DNA of 64,000 nt from Bog-473 sp963800725 (GTDB taxonomy: Bacteria; Actinomycetota; Acidimicrobiia; Acidimicrobiales; RAAP-2), in contig CAWDCE010000027.1 of assembly GCA_963800725.1 (NCBI GenBank), positions 1 to 64,000 of the forward strand, given 5' to 3'. Both the position numbers and the translations under genes were made by a program. The stretch's first letter is position 1; every line of letters begins with the position of its first letter. Below the pieces are notes generated by a model. The model worked only from the letters and a program-made list of their open reading frames with translations. It was not told where the DNA came from and made no database searches. Shown here piece by piece: positions 37,514-49,500 of this stretch.

Positions 37514-38326
37514 TCATTCCCCCCGATCGGTGGCGTTCGTCGAGTGGGTCCCGGTGGTGATCAGTTCCACCGCGCTCTGCGTGTCGTAGTCCGACACCGG
37601 GCCTTCGCTGACCAGGCGGCCGAGATAGAGCACGGCCAGGCGGTCGGCGACGGAGAACACGTCGACGAGGTTGTGCGAGATCACGAGCACCGCAATCCCC
37701 CGCGCCCCGAGTTCACGGATCAGATCGAGCACCTGCGCGGTCTGCGACACCCCAAGCGCGGCGGTCGGCTCGTCCATGATGACCAACTTCGCATCGCGCA
37801 TCACCGCTCTCGCCACCGCCACCGACTGGCGTTGACCACCCGAGAGCGAGCCGACCAGTTGACGAACCGATTGGACGGTCGTCACCGACAGGTCAGCCAA
37901 AGTCTTTTTGGCCAGGATCTCCATCTTGGTCTCGTCGAGCAGTCGATGCGAGAGCACCTCGTGACCCAAGAACATGTTCTGGACGATGTCGAGGTTGTCG
38001 CAGAGTGCAAGGTCCTGGTAGACGGTGGCGATCCCGAGCGCATCGGCATCGCGGGGCGTGTGAATCTGGGCCGGCTCGCCGTTCCAGGTCATCTCACCTG
38101 ACGACGGGGCCCAGATGCCCGAGATCGTCTTGATCATGGTCGACTTGCCCGCGCCGTTGTCGCCGACCAGCGCGGTGATCTTGCCGGGCAGGATGTCGAG
38201 GTCGACGCCGTTGAGAGCCTGCGTGGCCCCAAAGTTCTTGGAGATGCCACGCAGGCTCAACAACGGACGTTCGATTTCTTTTAGCGCCCCATCAGCGCTG
38301 TCCCCGACGGCCAAACTCATCGGCAA
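37514..38326 (-). CDS. Sugar ABC transporter ATP-binding protein (single ABC domain)
   Basis: About 270 residues, one nucleotide-binding domain: Walker A LVGDNGAGKSTMIK, Q-loop VYQDLALCDNL, signature LSGGQRQSVAVARAVM, Walker B KLVIMDEPTAALG and H-loop VISHN. Carbohydrate uptake (CUT2) ATPases often carry two such domains; this one carries a single domain, as in FrcA-like or actinobacterial XylG proteins, and would act as a homodimer. It lies between the substrate-binding protein and permease genes. Two alternative ATG starts lie within the first three codons. Confidence 0.9.
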   Translation of the reverse strand: MPMSLAVGDSADGALKEIERPLLSLRGISKNFGATQALNGVDLDILPGKITALVGDNGAGKSTMIKTISGIWAPSSGEMTWNGEPAQIHTPRDADALGIATVYQDLALCDNLDIVQNMFLGHEVLSHRLLDETKMEILAKKTLADLSVTTVQSVRQLVGSLSGGQRQSVAVARAVMRDAKLVIMDEPTAALGVSQTAQVLDLIRELGARGIAVLVISHNLVDVFSVADRLAVLYLGRLVSEGPVSDYDTQSAVELITTGTHSTNATDRGE

Positions 38327-38358
38327 TCACAGAACATGGGGACACGTCCCTTCAACGG

Positions 38359-39546
38359 TTAGCTGATGCCGTAGGTCTTGCACTCGGCAGCATACGCACC
38401 GGTGCAGAGCTGCGCTGCGGTGACGAAGTCGTCCTTGATCACCGTTGACTGGATGTTGGTCGGGGTCACCCACTCTGGGTGGAGGAGCACCGAAGCAACC
38501 TGAGCCTTGGTCACCGTGTCTTGCGTCGTGCCGTTGGCCAGACTCGACGGCGGGGTCTTGCCGGCCCGCAGGTACAGGGCCAGTGCGGCCGCGGCCTGGG
38601 CCTCGACGTAGATCGGCTTGTAGACCGTCCCACACTGGTAGCCCGACAAGATGTTCTGCAGTCCAACCAAGGTGGCGTCTTGCCCGGTGACCGGGAAGGT
38701 GTCCGCCTTGATGTTCTTGGTCTGGAGATACGTGATGATCGGCGCCGCGTTCTCATCGTTGGGCACGACCACACCGTTGATGCTCGGGTGAGCGGTCAGG
38801 GCCTGTTGGAACTCGGTCTCTGCGGTCGGTGGGTCCCATGTTCCCGCCGGCGTCGCCGCCTCGACCCACTTGCCACTCTTGAAGTAGGGCTTGAGCACCG
38901 CGTTGTAGCCCTGGGCGAAGAGCGTGGCGTTGTTGTCGGTCGGGGATCCGACCATGACCGCGAGCACGGGCTTGGCGACCTTCTCCTTGGCCACACACGA
39001 CACCATGCCGGCACCGATGAGCTTGCCGACCTGCACGTTGTTGAAGCTCACGTAGTACTTGCGGCTTCCGCCGAGGACGAGGCGGTCGTAGTCGATGACC
39101 GGCACGCCGTGCGACGACGCATAGGACTCGATCTGGGTGCCGACCCCCGAGTCGAGCGGGTCGACCACCAGGACCGTCGCTCCACCCGAGATGGCCGATT
39201 GTGCATCGGTCAACTGTGTGGTGTCACTGCCCTGGGCGTTTTGGATGCTGAAGTCCGAGGAACTCAATCCTGCGGTCTGGAAGGCGCGCTTGAGGTAGGG
39301 AGCGTCGAACTCGGTGTAGCGGGCCGACGACACCGTGTCGGGCAGGATCACTGCGACCTTGCCCTTGCCCGACTTGGCCAAACTCTTCAACGCCGCCATC
39401 GCCTGAAAATTGTTGGTAAATGACGTGGCCGAGACCGACGGCGTCGATGACGCGGCGCCCGCCGATCCCCCAACAGCGGTTGCCGCTAATAGCAGTCCGC
39501 CTGTCAGAATCGATGATGCAAATGCACGCTTCCCATTGCGTTTCAC
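38359..39546 (-). CDS. Sugar ABC transporter substrate-binding protein, XylF-like
   Basis: About 395 residues from GTG 39546, preceded by GGGGG-rich sequence. A Sec signal peptide (KRNGKRAFASSILTGGLLLA, cleavage after GSAGA) has no lipobox Cys, unusual for a binding protein in a Gram-positive cell. Periplasmic-binding fold type I: GKVAVILPDTVSSARYTEFD, VLVVDPLDSGVGTQIESYA, VPVIDYDRLVLGG, VSFNNVQVGKLIGAGMV and PVTGQDATLVGLQNILSGYQ. These match xylose-binding XylF proteins. First gene of the importer operon. Its 300 bp upstream region carries a CRP-like site and palindromes. Confidence 0.88.
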   Translation of the reverse strand: MKRNGKRAFASSILTGGLLLAATAVGGSAGAASSTPSVSATSFTNNFQAMAALKSLAKSGKGKVAVILPDTVSSARYTEFDAPYLKRAFQTAGLSSSDFSIQNAQGSDTTQLTDAQSAISGGATVLVVDPLDSGVGTQIESYASSHGVPVIDYDRLVLGGSRKYYVSFNNVQVGKLIGAGMVSCVAKEKVAKPVLAVMVGSPTDNNATLFAQGYNAVLKPYFKSGKWVEAATPAGTWDPPTAETEFQQALTAHPSINGVVVPNDENAAPIITYLQTKNIKADTFPVTGQDATLVGLQNILSGYQCGTVYKPIYVEAQAAAALALYLRAGKTPPSSLANGTTQDTVTKAQVASVLLHPEWVTPTNIQSTVIKDDFVTAAQLCTGAYAAECKTYGIS

Positions 39547-39635
39547 ACTGAACCCCCGTTCACACTTCCATCCCCCAATTGGATCGGGCACATTGCCCAT
39601 TGGGAAGTTACAGGTAAATGAACAAGCTGTGACGA

Positions 39636-39651
39636 TGTGATTCAAATCACG
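39636..39651. promoter_or_regulatory. CRP/GlxR-like binding site
   Basis: TGTGATTCAAATCACG matches the CRP/GlxR consensus TGTGA-N6-TCACA at nine of the ten fixed positions, and lies about 90 bp upstream of the sugar-binding protein start. Catabolite control of the importer is the likely meaning. Whether this organism has a GlxR/CRP regulator cannot be seen in this window. Confidence 0.6.
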
Positions 39652-39741
39652 AGCAAAATGGTCGACCGTCGAGCGCCATACTCCCACTTAAAACACCATT
39701 TCTGCACGGCCAAGAAATTTGAGTCCCCGCTGTGTCCACGG

Positions 39742-39791
39742 CCACAATTGTGGTGATTGGCCGTCAGTTCGCAATTAAACGGTCGTTTGAT
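39742..39791. promoter_or_regulatory. Two palindromes upstream of the sugar importer operon
   Basis: CCACAATTGTGG (39742-39753) is a perfect 12-bp palindrome. ATTAAACGGTCGTTTGAT (39774-39791) is an 18-bp near-palindrome with one mismatch per arm. Both lie about 200-245 bp before the importer start and look like operator sites of a LacI- or ROK-type regulator, by general shape only. Confidence 0.45.
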
Positions 39792-39844
39792 TTGGGGGAA
39801 AGTGCCGTCAAGCAACCGCTGAATGAGTGTCCCCATCCGACATC

Positions 39845-40090
39845 TCAGGTGGAGCGCTGCCGCGGGAGCAAGCTGACGCCGACGACCGTCGCCACCTCGA
39901 GATTGGACAGCGCTCGCTCGGGACGACGACCCCCTTCGACAGCAGTGACAGCGTCGATGATGACGCGCCGGGCGAGTGCGCCCAACGTGGCAGCGGTGTG
40001 GGTGTCTCGAGGTGGGCGATCGAAGGACACGGACCTGAGTCCGTCGGGCGACGTGGTGCTGAACCTCGCGTTCGGATCAGCGCGCCTCAC
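39845..40090 (-). CDS. Small Rv3235/DUF6459-like protein (tentative)
   Basis: About 81 residues from GTG 40090, 23 bp after the cobalamin adenosyltransferase gene on the same strand. Codon third positions are GC-rich as in real genes. The segment LGALARRVIIDAVTAVEGGR followed by RPERALSNLEV resembles the core of the actinobacterial Rv3235 family (helix, then GRRP, then a second helix), but the protein is short and the match is weak. The function is unknown even for that family. Confidence 0.4.
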   Translation of the reverse strand: MRRADPNARFSTTSPDGLRSVSFDRPPRDTHTAATLGALARRVIIDAVTAVEGGRRPERALSNLEVATVVGVSLLPRQRST

Positions 40091-40113
40091 CCGACTCGAT
40101 CACTCAGTGCAGA

Positions 40114-40659
40114 TCAGGCTTCCTTGGAGAGTTGATGCTCGGGCCCTTCCTGCCAGCGGGCCATGGCCCACAAGAGGTCGGAAAGCCGGTTGAGGTACGG
40201 GACCACAAAGGACCCGTCGACCGGTTCGGCGACCGCGAGGCGCTCGGCTCGGCGCACGATGGTGCGGGCCAGATCCAGGGCCGCCGCACGGCGGTTGGCC
40301 CCCGGGATGGTGAAGTCGCTCGGCATTGCGAAGCGCAAGAGGAGTGCGTCGATGTCACGCTCGAGCTCGGTCACCATCTCTTCGGTGACCAACGTCGTGC
40401 CGGCTACCAGCTTGGCTCGGTTGGCCTCCGACGTCGCCACCTCGGCCATGAGCACATAGAGGTGGCGGGCCAGGGTGACGAGGCGGTCGTTGAGCTCTGA
40501 ACCCGGAGCGGATTCGGCTCGGGCGAGTCCGAGGGCGGCCTGGGCCTCGTCGACGACCCCGTTGAGGTCGATCCGTCGTGAATTCTTCGGCACCCGCCCC
40601 CCATAGAGCAGCCCGGTGGTCCCGTCATCTCCTCTTTTGGTGTAAATCCGCGGTGCCAT
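40114..40659 (-). CDS. ATP:cob(I)alamin adenosyltransferase, PduO type
   Basis: About 181 residues from ATG 40659. Family motifs: RIYTKRGDDGTTGLLYGGRV with the ATP-binding TKxGDxGxT, VDEAQAALGLARA, FTIPGANRRAAALDLARTIV with conserved RRAE, and VPYLNRLSDLLWAMARWQEG. It forms adenosylcobalamin from cob(I)alamin and ATP, the cofactor of the acyl-CoA mutase encoded at 21-22.6 kb. It is divergent from methionine synthase (another B12 enzyme) with 60 bp between them. Confidence 0.92.
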   Translation of the reverse strand: MAPRIYTKRGDDGTTGLLYGGRVPKNSRRIDLNGVVDEAQAALGLARAESAPGSELNDRLVTLARHLYVLMAEVATSEANRAKLVAGTTLVTEEMVTELERDIDALLLRFAMPSDFTIPGANRRAAALDLARTIVRRAERLAVAEPVDGSFVVPYLNRLSDLLWAMARWQEGPEHQLSKEA

Positions 40660-40719
40660 GGGGCGGATGCTACGGCACGCAACGAGCGGGCAGATGGGCC
40701 CCGGTATCCTGGGACGATC

Positions 40720-44234
<3,515 letters not shown>

Positions 44235-44266
44235 GCTCGGCCACCCGTTCGGCCAACCGGGTGGGA

Positions 44267-45212
44267 TTAGAGCGAAACGCTGACCGCAGATGCGGCGGTG
44301 CGGGCGTGATAACTCGAGCGGGTCAGCGGCGACGCCTCGACGTGGGGCACCCCGAGCGAAGCCCCGATCTCCTTGAGCCGCTCGAACTCGTCCGGGGTCC
44401 AATAACGCGCCACGGGGAGGTGGTCACGGCTGGGCCGCAGGTACTGGCCAATGGTGATGATCGACACCCCGACGGCGCGTAGGTCGGCCATGGTCGAGAC
44501 CACCTCGTCGCTTTCCTCGCCGAGCCCGACCATGAGGCCCGACTTGGTGACCAAACCGGCTTCTGCGGCCCGCGCCAGGACCGAGAGGCTTCTCGCGTAC
44601 CCCGCCGACGGCCGCACGGCGCGCTGCAGCCGGGCCACGGTCTCGATGTTGTGGTTCAAGACGTCGGGGCGCGCTTCGAAGATCAGGTTCAGCGAGGACG
44701 CCTCGCCACGACAGTCCGAGATCAACACCTCGACCGTCGTGGCGGGGTTGCGTCTCCGGATGGCCAAGATGGTCGCGCCCATGGCCCCGGCCCCACCGTC
44801 GGACAGATCGTCTCTGGCCACGCAGGTCACCACGGCATGGCCGAGTCCCATCCGCTCGACCGCCCGCGCGACCCGGTCGGGCTCGTCGGGCGCAAGGGGC
44901 AACGGGTGGCGGGTGTCGACCTGGCAGAAGCCACACGCCCGGGTGCAGCGTTCCCCGTTGATCATGAAGGTGGCCGTTCCTTCCGACCAGCACTCGAAGA
45001 TGTTCGGGCACCCGGCCTCCTCGCACACCGTCGCCAGCCCGAGGTCGTGCACCGTCTTGCCCAGCGAGAGGTAGTCCTTGCCCATCTTGACCGGGACGCG
45101 CAGCCACTCGGGCTTGCGTCTTCGATACGCAATCCAGCTTCGGGCTCGACCCCGGCCTGGCGCAACCGGCGCAGCAGTGGCCGCTCGCGCTCGGTGCAGG
45201 CACGAACTTCAC
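44267..45212 (-). CDS. lipA: Lipoyl synthase (two frameshifts near the N-terminus)
   Basis: Reconstructed length about 315 residues. The likely start is GTG 45212, behind a GGAGAGG Shine-Dalgarno; one frame change near 45200 leads to LLRRLRQAGVEPEAGLRIED, another near 45117 (a missing C) gives RKPEWLRVPVKMGKDYLSLG. The auxiliary cluster motif is TVCEEAGCPNIFECW, the radical-SAM motif CTRACGFCQVDT, and the C-terminal RSSYHA supplies the Ser ligand. The enzyme inserts two sulfurs into protein-bound octanoate with SAM. It follows lipB and the E3 and E2 genes whose product it modifies. Confidence 0.9.
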
Positions 45213-45235
45213 CGGGACCTCTCCGTCGGCCGCGC

Positions 45236-45937
45236 CTACTGTGGCGGCCTCGACACCTGGTGGTCGGCCCGGTGACGATGTCACGGCGGTCGACGGCTGC
45301 GTCGGGAGCGAAGAGCGCCGTCGCCCTGGCGATCAGCGCGTCGGCCACGGTGCCCATGGTCACGTCGATCCCCTCGGCCACGAAGCGAGGTGACGCCGCG
45401 GTCAGCGATGCCGCACGGCACGATGTGGGTGAACATCGAAAGATCGCACGAAACGTTGAGGGCCACTCCGTGCAGGGTCCGGCGGTACCCAGGCGCGCCT
45501 TTGATCGTACGCACCCCGATCGCCGCGATTTTCCGCGGGTTCTTGCCCTCGGCATCGACCCAGACTCCCGGGTAGCCCGCCTCTCGCGTTGCACCACCCA
45601 GACCGAGGTCGCAGAGTGTGTCGATCACCATCTCTTCGAGCGCATGGACGTGGGCTGGCCCGGCCGAAGGGTGGCCAGGCACCGAGACAATCGGATAGGC
45701 AACGAGTTGTCCCGGACCGTGGAAGGTCACGTCACCGCCGCGGTTGGTCTGTTCCAAGGTGGCACCGACGCTGGCGGGATCCACCAGGACGTGGGCGGGA
45801 TCCGCCCCGACACCGAGCGTGTAGACGTGGGGTGCTCGAGTACCAAGAGATAGTCGTCGGTGGTCCCGAGCCAGGGCCCTTTGGAGCGCGAACGCCTGGG
45901 CGTAGTCGAGGGTCCCGAGCGAGCGGATACGCAGCAT
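45236..45937 (-). CDS. lipB: Octanoyl-[acyl-carrier-protein]:protein N-octanoyltransferase (frameshifts near the end)
   Basis: Reconstructed length about 233 residues from ATG 45937. Motifs: DYAQAFALQRALARDHRR, RGGDVTFHGPGQLVAYPIVS (the conserved RGG-x-x-T-x-HGPGQ), KIAAIGVRTI with the catalytic Lys, GVALNVSCDLSMFTHIVPCG with the catalytic Cys. Near 45386 an extra base shifts the frame; GIDVTMGTVADALIARATAL follows, and a second change near 45265 leads to the stop at 45236. Transfers octanoyl groups to E2 and similar lipoyl domains. It starts 8 bp after the E2 gene and is followed by lipA. Confidence 0.87.
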
Positions 45938-45945
45938 GGTTGGGC

Positions 45946-47352
45946 CTAGAGCTCGGCGGACCAGTCGCGACCAGCCAACAGTTCGGCCACCTTGGCCAAG
46001 AAGGCCGAGACGTAGGCGCCGTCGACGGCCCGGTGATCCCAACTGACCCCGAGGATGCCGACCGAATGGATGGCGATCGACTCGGATCCGTCGGCTTGGG
46101 TCACCACCACCGGGCGGCGGGCGATGCCGTCGGTGGCCAAGATGGCCACCTGGGGCTGGTTGATGATCGGCACCGTGAAGTAGGTGCCGAACGGCCCATC
46201 GTTGGTGATCGAGAAGGTCCCGCCCGCGATGTCGTCGGCGTTGAGCTCGGCCTCGGGCCCGGTCGGCCAGGTCACGGATGCGGCGGGCGAGACCGCGCAA
46301 GGTGATCTCCTCGGCCCGGTGCACGACCGGCACGATCAGGCCCTCGTTGGACAGGTCGACGGCGATGCCGAGATTGACCTCTGGGTGCACGACCAGCGAC
46401 GTCGTCGATACCGAGGAGTTGAGGAGGGGAAGTCCCGCATCGCCTCGACGGCGGCACGGGCCACGAAGGGCAGGTAGGTGAGCGAGAAGCCCTCTTCGGC
46501 CTTGAAGCGTTCCCCCCAGGCCTTGCGCACCCGTTCGACGTTCTCGAAATCGGTCTCGTAGGCGATGAAGGCATGCGGCGACGTCGCCTTGGAGCGCACC
46601 ATGTGCTCAGCAGTGCGCCGGCGCATGTTGGAAAACGGAATGATCTGTGCTCGTCGGCGAACTGCGCCAGGACCGGCGGAGGGTGCGGGTGCGGTCACGG
46701 GCCAGCCGGGGCGCGGCCGCGCGCTGCGCCGGGGCAGCCGGTGCGGGGGTCCGTGCAGGAGCCCCAACGGGCGCCGGGGCATCGGTGCACCCGAGTGGCG
46801 GGCGTCGACAACCTTGAGCACGTCCTCGCGGGTGATGCGGCCACCGACCCCGGTGCCGGTGACGTCGGACGCGCTGATCCGCATTCTCCGCTCAAGAGCT
46901 TGCGCACCACGGGCGAGAGCACCAGAGGCTCGACTCCCGCTGCTCGTGGTGTCCGAGAGCGGCGCTGACGCCGGTGCGGGCGCCGGGGAGGTGGCGGCGG
47001 ACGGTGCCGGCGTCGGAGTGGCGCGGCGGCGGCGTGCGGTGCGGGCGCGCGGCGGCTCGGGGGCGGCGCGGCTGCGGAGGTCGCGGCCGGCTCGGCTGGG
47101 GCCACTGTCGCAGCGGCCGTCGTCGCCGATTTTGGCCAAGACCACCCCGACTTCGACCGTATCGCCTTCGGCGACCAGGATCTCGGTCAGCACGCCGGCG
47201 GCGGGCGACGGCACCTCGGAGTCGACCTTGTCGGTCGACACCTCGAAGAGCGGCTCGTCGCGGGCGACCTCGTCGCCGACGGCCTTCATCCACTTGGTGA
47301 CTGTTCCTTCGGTCACCGTCTCGCCCAACTGCGGCATCAGTACGTCAGCCAA
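45946..47352 (-). CDS. Dihydrolipoamide acyltransferase E2 of a 2-oxoacid dehydrogenase complex (several frameshifts)
   Basis: Reconstructed length about 468 residues. One lipoyl domain (DVLMPQLGETVTEGTVTKWM, lipoyl Lys in STDKVDSEVPSPAAG), an Ala/Pro-rich linker, a peripheral subunit-binding domain (SPVVRKLLS, then GTGVGGRITREDVLKVV), and the catalytic domain: NMRRRTAEHMVRSKATSPHA, EVNLGIAVDLSNEGLIVPVV, GGTFSITNDGPFGTYFTVPI and SWDHRAVDGAYVSAFLAKVA with the DHRxxDG motif. Frame changes lie near 47095, 46905, 46745, 46420 and 46270. It belongs to pyruvate or 2-oxoglutarate dehydrogenase; aceE divergently encoded at 49.5 kb suggests pyruvate. Starts 18 bp after the E3 gene. Confidence 0.87.
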
Positions 47353-47370
47353 GGTGCAGCCCCCTACCGG

Positions 47371-48759
47371 TCAGAGCCAACATCGTCTCGCCGAAGTTCT
47401 CCGACAATGACGGGTGCGGCTGGATGAAATACGCCACTTCTTCGGGCAGGGCCTCCCAGTTGACCGCCAGGTACCCCGCGCCGAGTTGTTCGGTGACCCA
47501 GGGGCCGGCGAGGTGGACCCCGAGAATCCGCCCAGCCGATCCGTCGGCCCGCGTTCGGCCACGATCTTCACGACGCCCTCGGTGTCGCCGACGATGATGG
47601 CCCGGCTATTGCCGCCGAAGGGGTCCTTCTTGGTGACGACGTCGATGCCCTTGGCCTTGGCCTGTGCTTCGGTCAATCCGCAGAAGGCGACCTCGGGGTG
47701 GCAGTAGATGGCCCAGGGCACCTTGGCATGGTCGACCGGTGAGACGGGCTCGCCCAACATCGACTTGACCGCAACGATGGCCTCGGCGAAGCCGACATGA
47801 GCCAGCTGGGGGGTACCGGCGACGACGTCGCCCACGGCCCATACGCCGGCTTCGGCGGTCCGCTGGTACTCGTCGGCCACCACGAAACCCCGCTCGTCGA
47901 TCCGCACCGCGGAGCCCGGCGCCACCAATCCTTCGGTGCGCGGTCGGCGCCCGACCGAGACCACGATATCTCGACCTCGAAGCTCTGTTCGCCGGCCCGC
48001 ACCACGGTCGTCGCTACCGTCCGGTCCCGGGGTGTGCCCCTCGACGGCGACCCCGGTCACGACCTCGATGCCCCGCTTCTTGAAGGACCGGGTCACCAGC
48101 CGCGACGATGTCCTCGTCACACTCGTTCAGGATCGAAGGCAGGAACTCGAGCACCGTGACCTTGACCCCGAGGTCCGACAGCAACGAGGCGAATTCGCAG
48201 CCAATCGCGCCGCCTCCGACCACCGCCACGGGGCCGGGATCTCTTTGAGATCCAGGAATTCGTCTGAGGTCAGGACCCATCGTCCGTCGACCTCGAGACC
48301 GCGCAAGGTGCGCGGCACCGAACCGCGGCCAGCACCACATCTTGCCGACGACGACCCTGCCGGCGTCCTCCCCGTCGACCACCCGCACATGGTGGTCGGC
48401 TTCGAGGGTCCCGGTCCCCGAAACACGGTGACCTTGCGGCCCTTCAAGAAGTCCCGAGAGCCCCTTGAAGAGCTTGGTCGACCACCGCACCCTTGCGCTC
48501 TTGGCTGACCGAAAAGTCGAGCAGTGGACTCGGCCACGTTGATCCCGAATCGGTCCGCGCCGGTCGACCGCACGGTTCACCGAGGCGGTCTCGAGAAATT
48601 CCTTGGCCGGCACACACCCACGGTGCAGGCAGGTCCCACCGACCTTGTCGCGTTCGATGATGGCAACGGAAGGCCGGCGGCAGCTCCGTAGAGGGCGGTG
48701 GCGTAGCCACCGGGCCCACCCCCAATGACGACGATGTCGAACTCGTCCTCAGCGCTCAC
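47371..48759 (-). CDS. lpdA: Dihydrolipoyl dehydrogenase E3 (several frameshifts)
   Basis: Reconstructed length about 462 residues from GTG 48759. FAD site: FDIVVIGGGPGGYATALYGA; redox disulfide in GTCLHRGCVPAKEFLETASV after a frame correction near 48670; NAD site PVAVVGGGAIGCEFASLLSD followed by VTVLEFLPSI; GVWAVGDVVAGTPQLAHVGF and YCHPEVAFCGLTEAQAKAKG. The C-terminal His-Glu region is in yet another frame near 47500. At least six single-base errors are needed to join the parts, yet every functional motif is present. E3 reoxidises the lipoyl groups of E2, which is encoded next. Confidence 0.87.
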
Positions 48760-48938
48760 CGTCGTGCCTTCTTTCTGTCCGCCCGCCACACCGGTGGTCC
48801 CTCCCCAAACAACCCCGAACGGCGGAGCCGGCGTATCGTGATGCCAGCAACGATCGATCCTACCGGGATGACGCCGGGTCGCACCAGGTTGGTTCACCCC
48901 TTTCTCACGGTGGGCCTGATGCAACTGACAATTGTAGC

Positions 48939-49398
48939 TCAAAGACCGTCGCTCGCCCACGCGCTCACCGCCGCCGCGGTCGGCGGCCAGAGTCGCCAGT
49001 TCATCGACCCGGTCGTTCCACCGGTCCCCCGAGTGCCCCTTGACCCAGCGCCACCTGACGTCGGCCTCCGAGCTCAGGGCCAACTCGATCAACGGCTCCC
49101 ACAGGTCGCGGTTGGCCACCGGCTTCTTTTGCGAGTTGAGCCAGTTCGGCGCTGCCAGCCTTGCCACCAGCGGTCCTTGAAGCAGTTGACGACATAGGTC
49201 GAGTCGCTGACCACCAAAATGGTGTCGGACACCCTCTTTGGTCAAGGACCCCAGCGCCTCGAGGGCGGCCATGATCTCCATCCGCTGGTTGGTCGTCGCC
49301 GGATCGGCGCCGCTCTCGAAGCGGCCCCCAGGCACGGCCCACGCCCAACCGCCGGGACCCGGATTGCCCCGGCACGCCCCGTCGGTGTACACGGTCAC
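48939..49398 (-). CDS. rnhA: Ribonuclease HI (frameshifts)
   Basis: Reconstructed length about 152 residues, the usual size. Motifs: VYTDGACRGNPGPGGWAWAV (first catalytic Asp), TTNQRMEIMAALEAL (Glu), a short out-of-frame stretch near 49120-49215 that carries the SDSTYVV segment with the second Asp, WLNSQKKPVANRDLWEPLIE, and VKGHSGDRWNDRVDELA with the His and last Asp. A frame change in the GGC repeat near 48975 gives the stop at 48939. Degrades RNA in RNA-DNA hybrids. It lies between lpdA and the divergent aceE. Confidence 0.82.
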
Positions 49399-49500
49399 GT
49401 CGGTTTCTCCGCTTCGTTCAGGGTTTCATGAGCCATTGTGTATAACACCTCTCGCGTGTGCGTGGCGCGACACGCCAGCTCCCCCATATACGGTGGTGCC

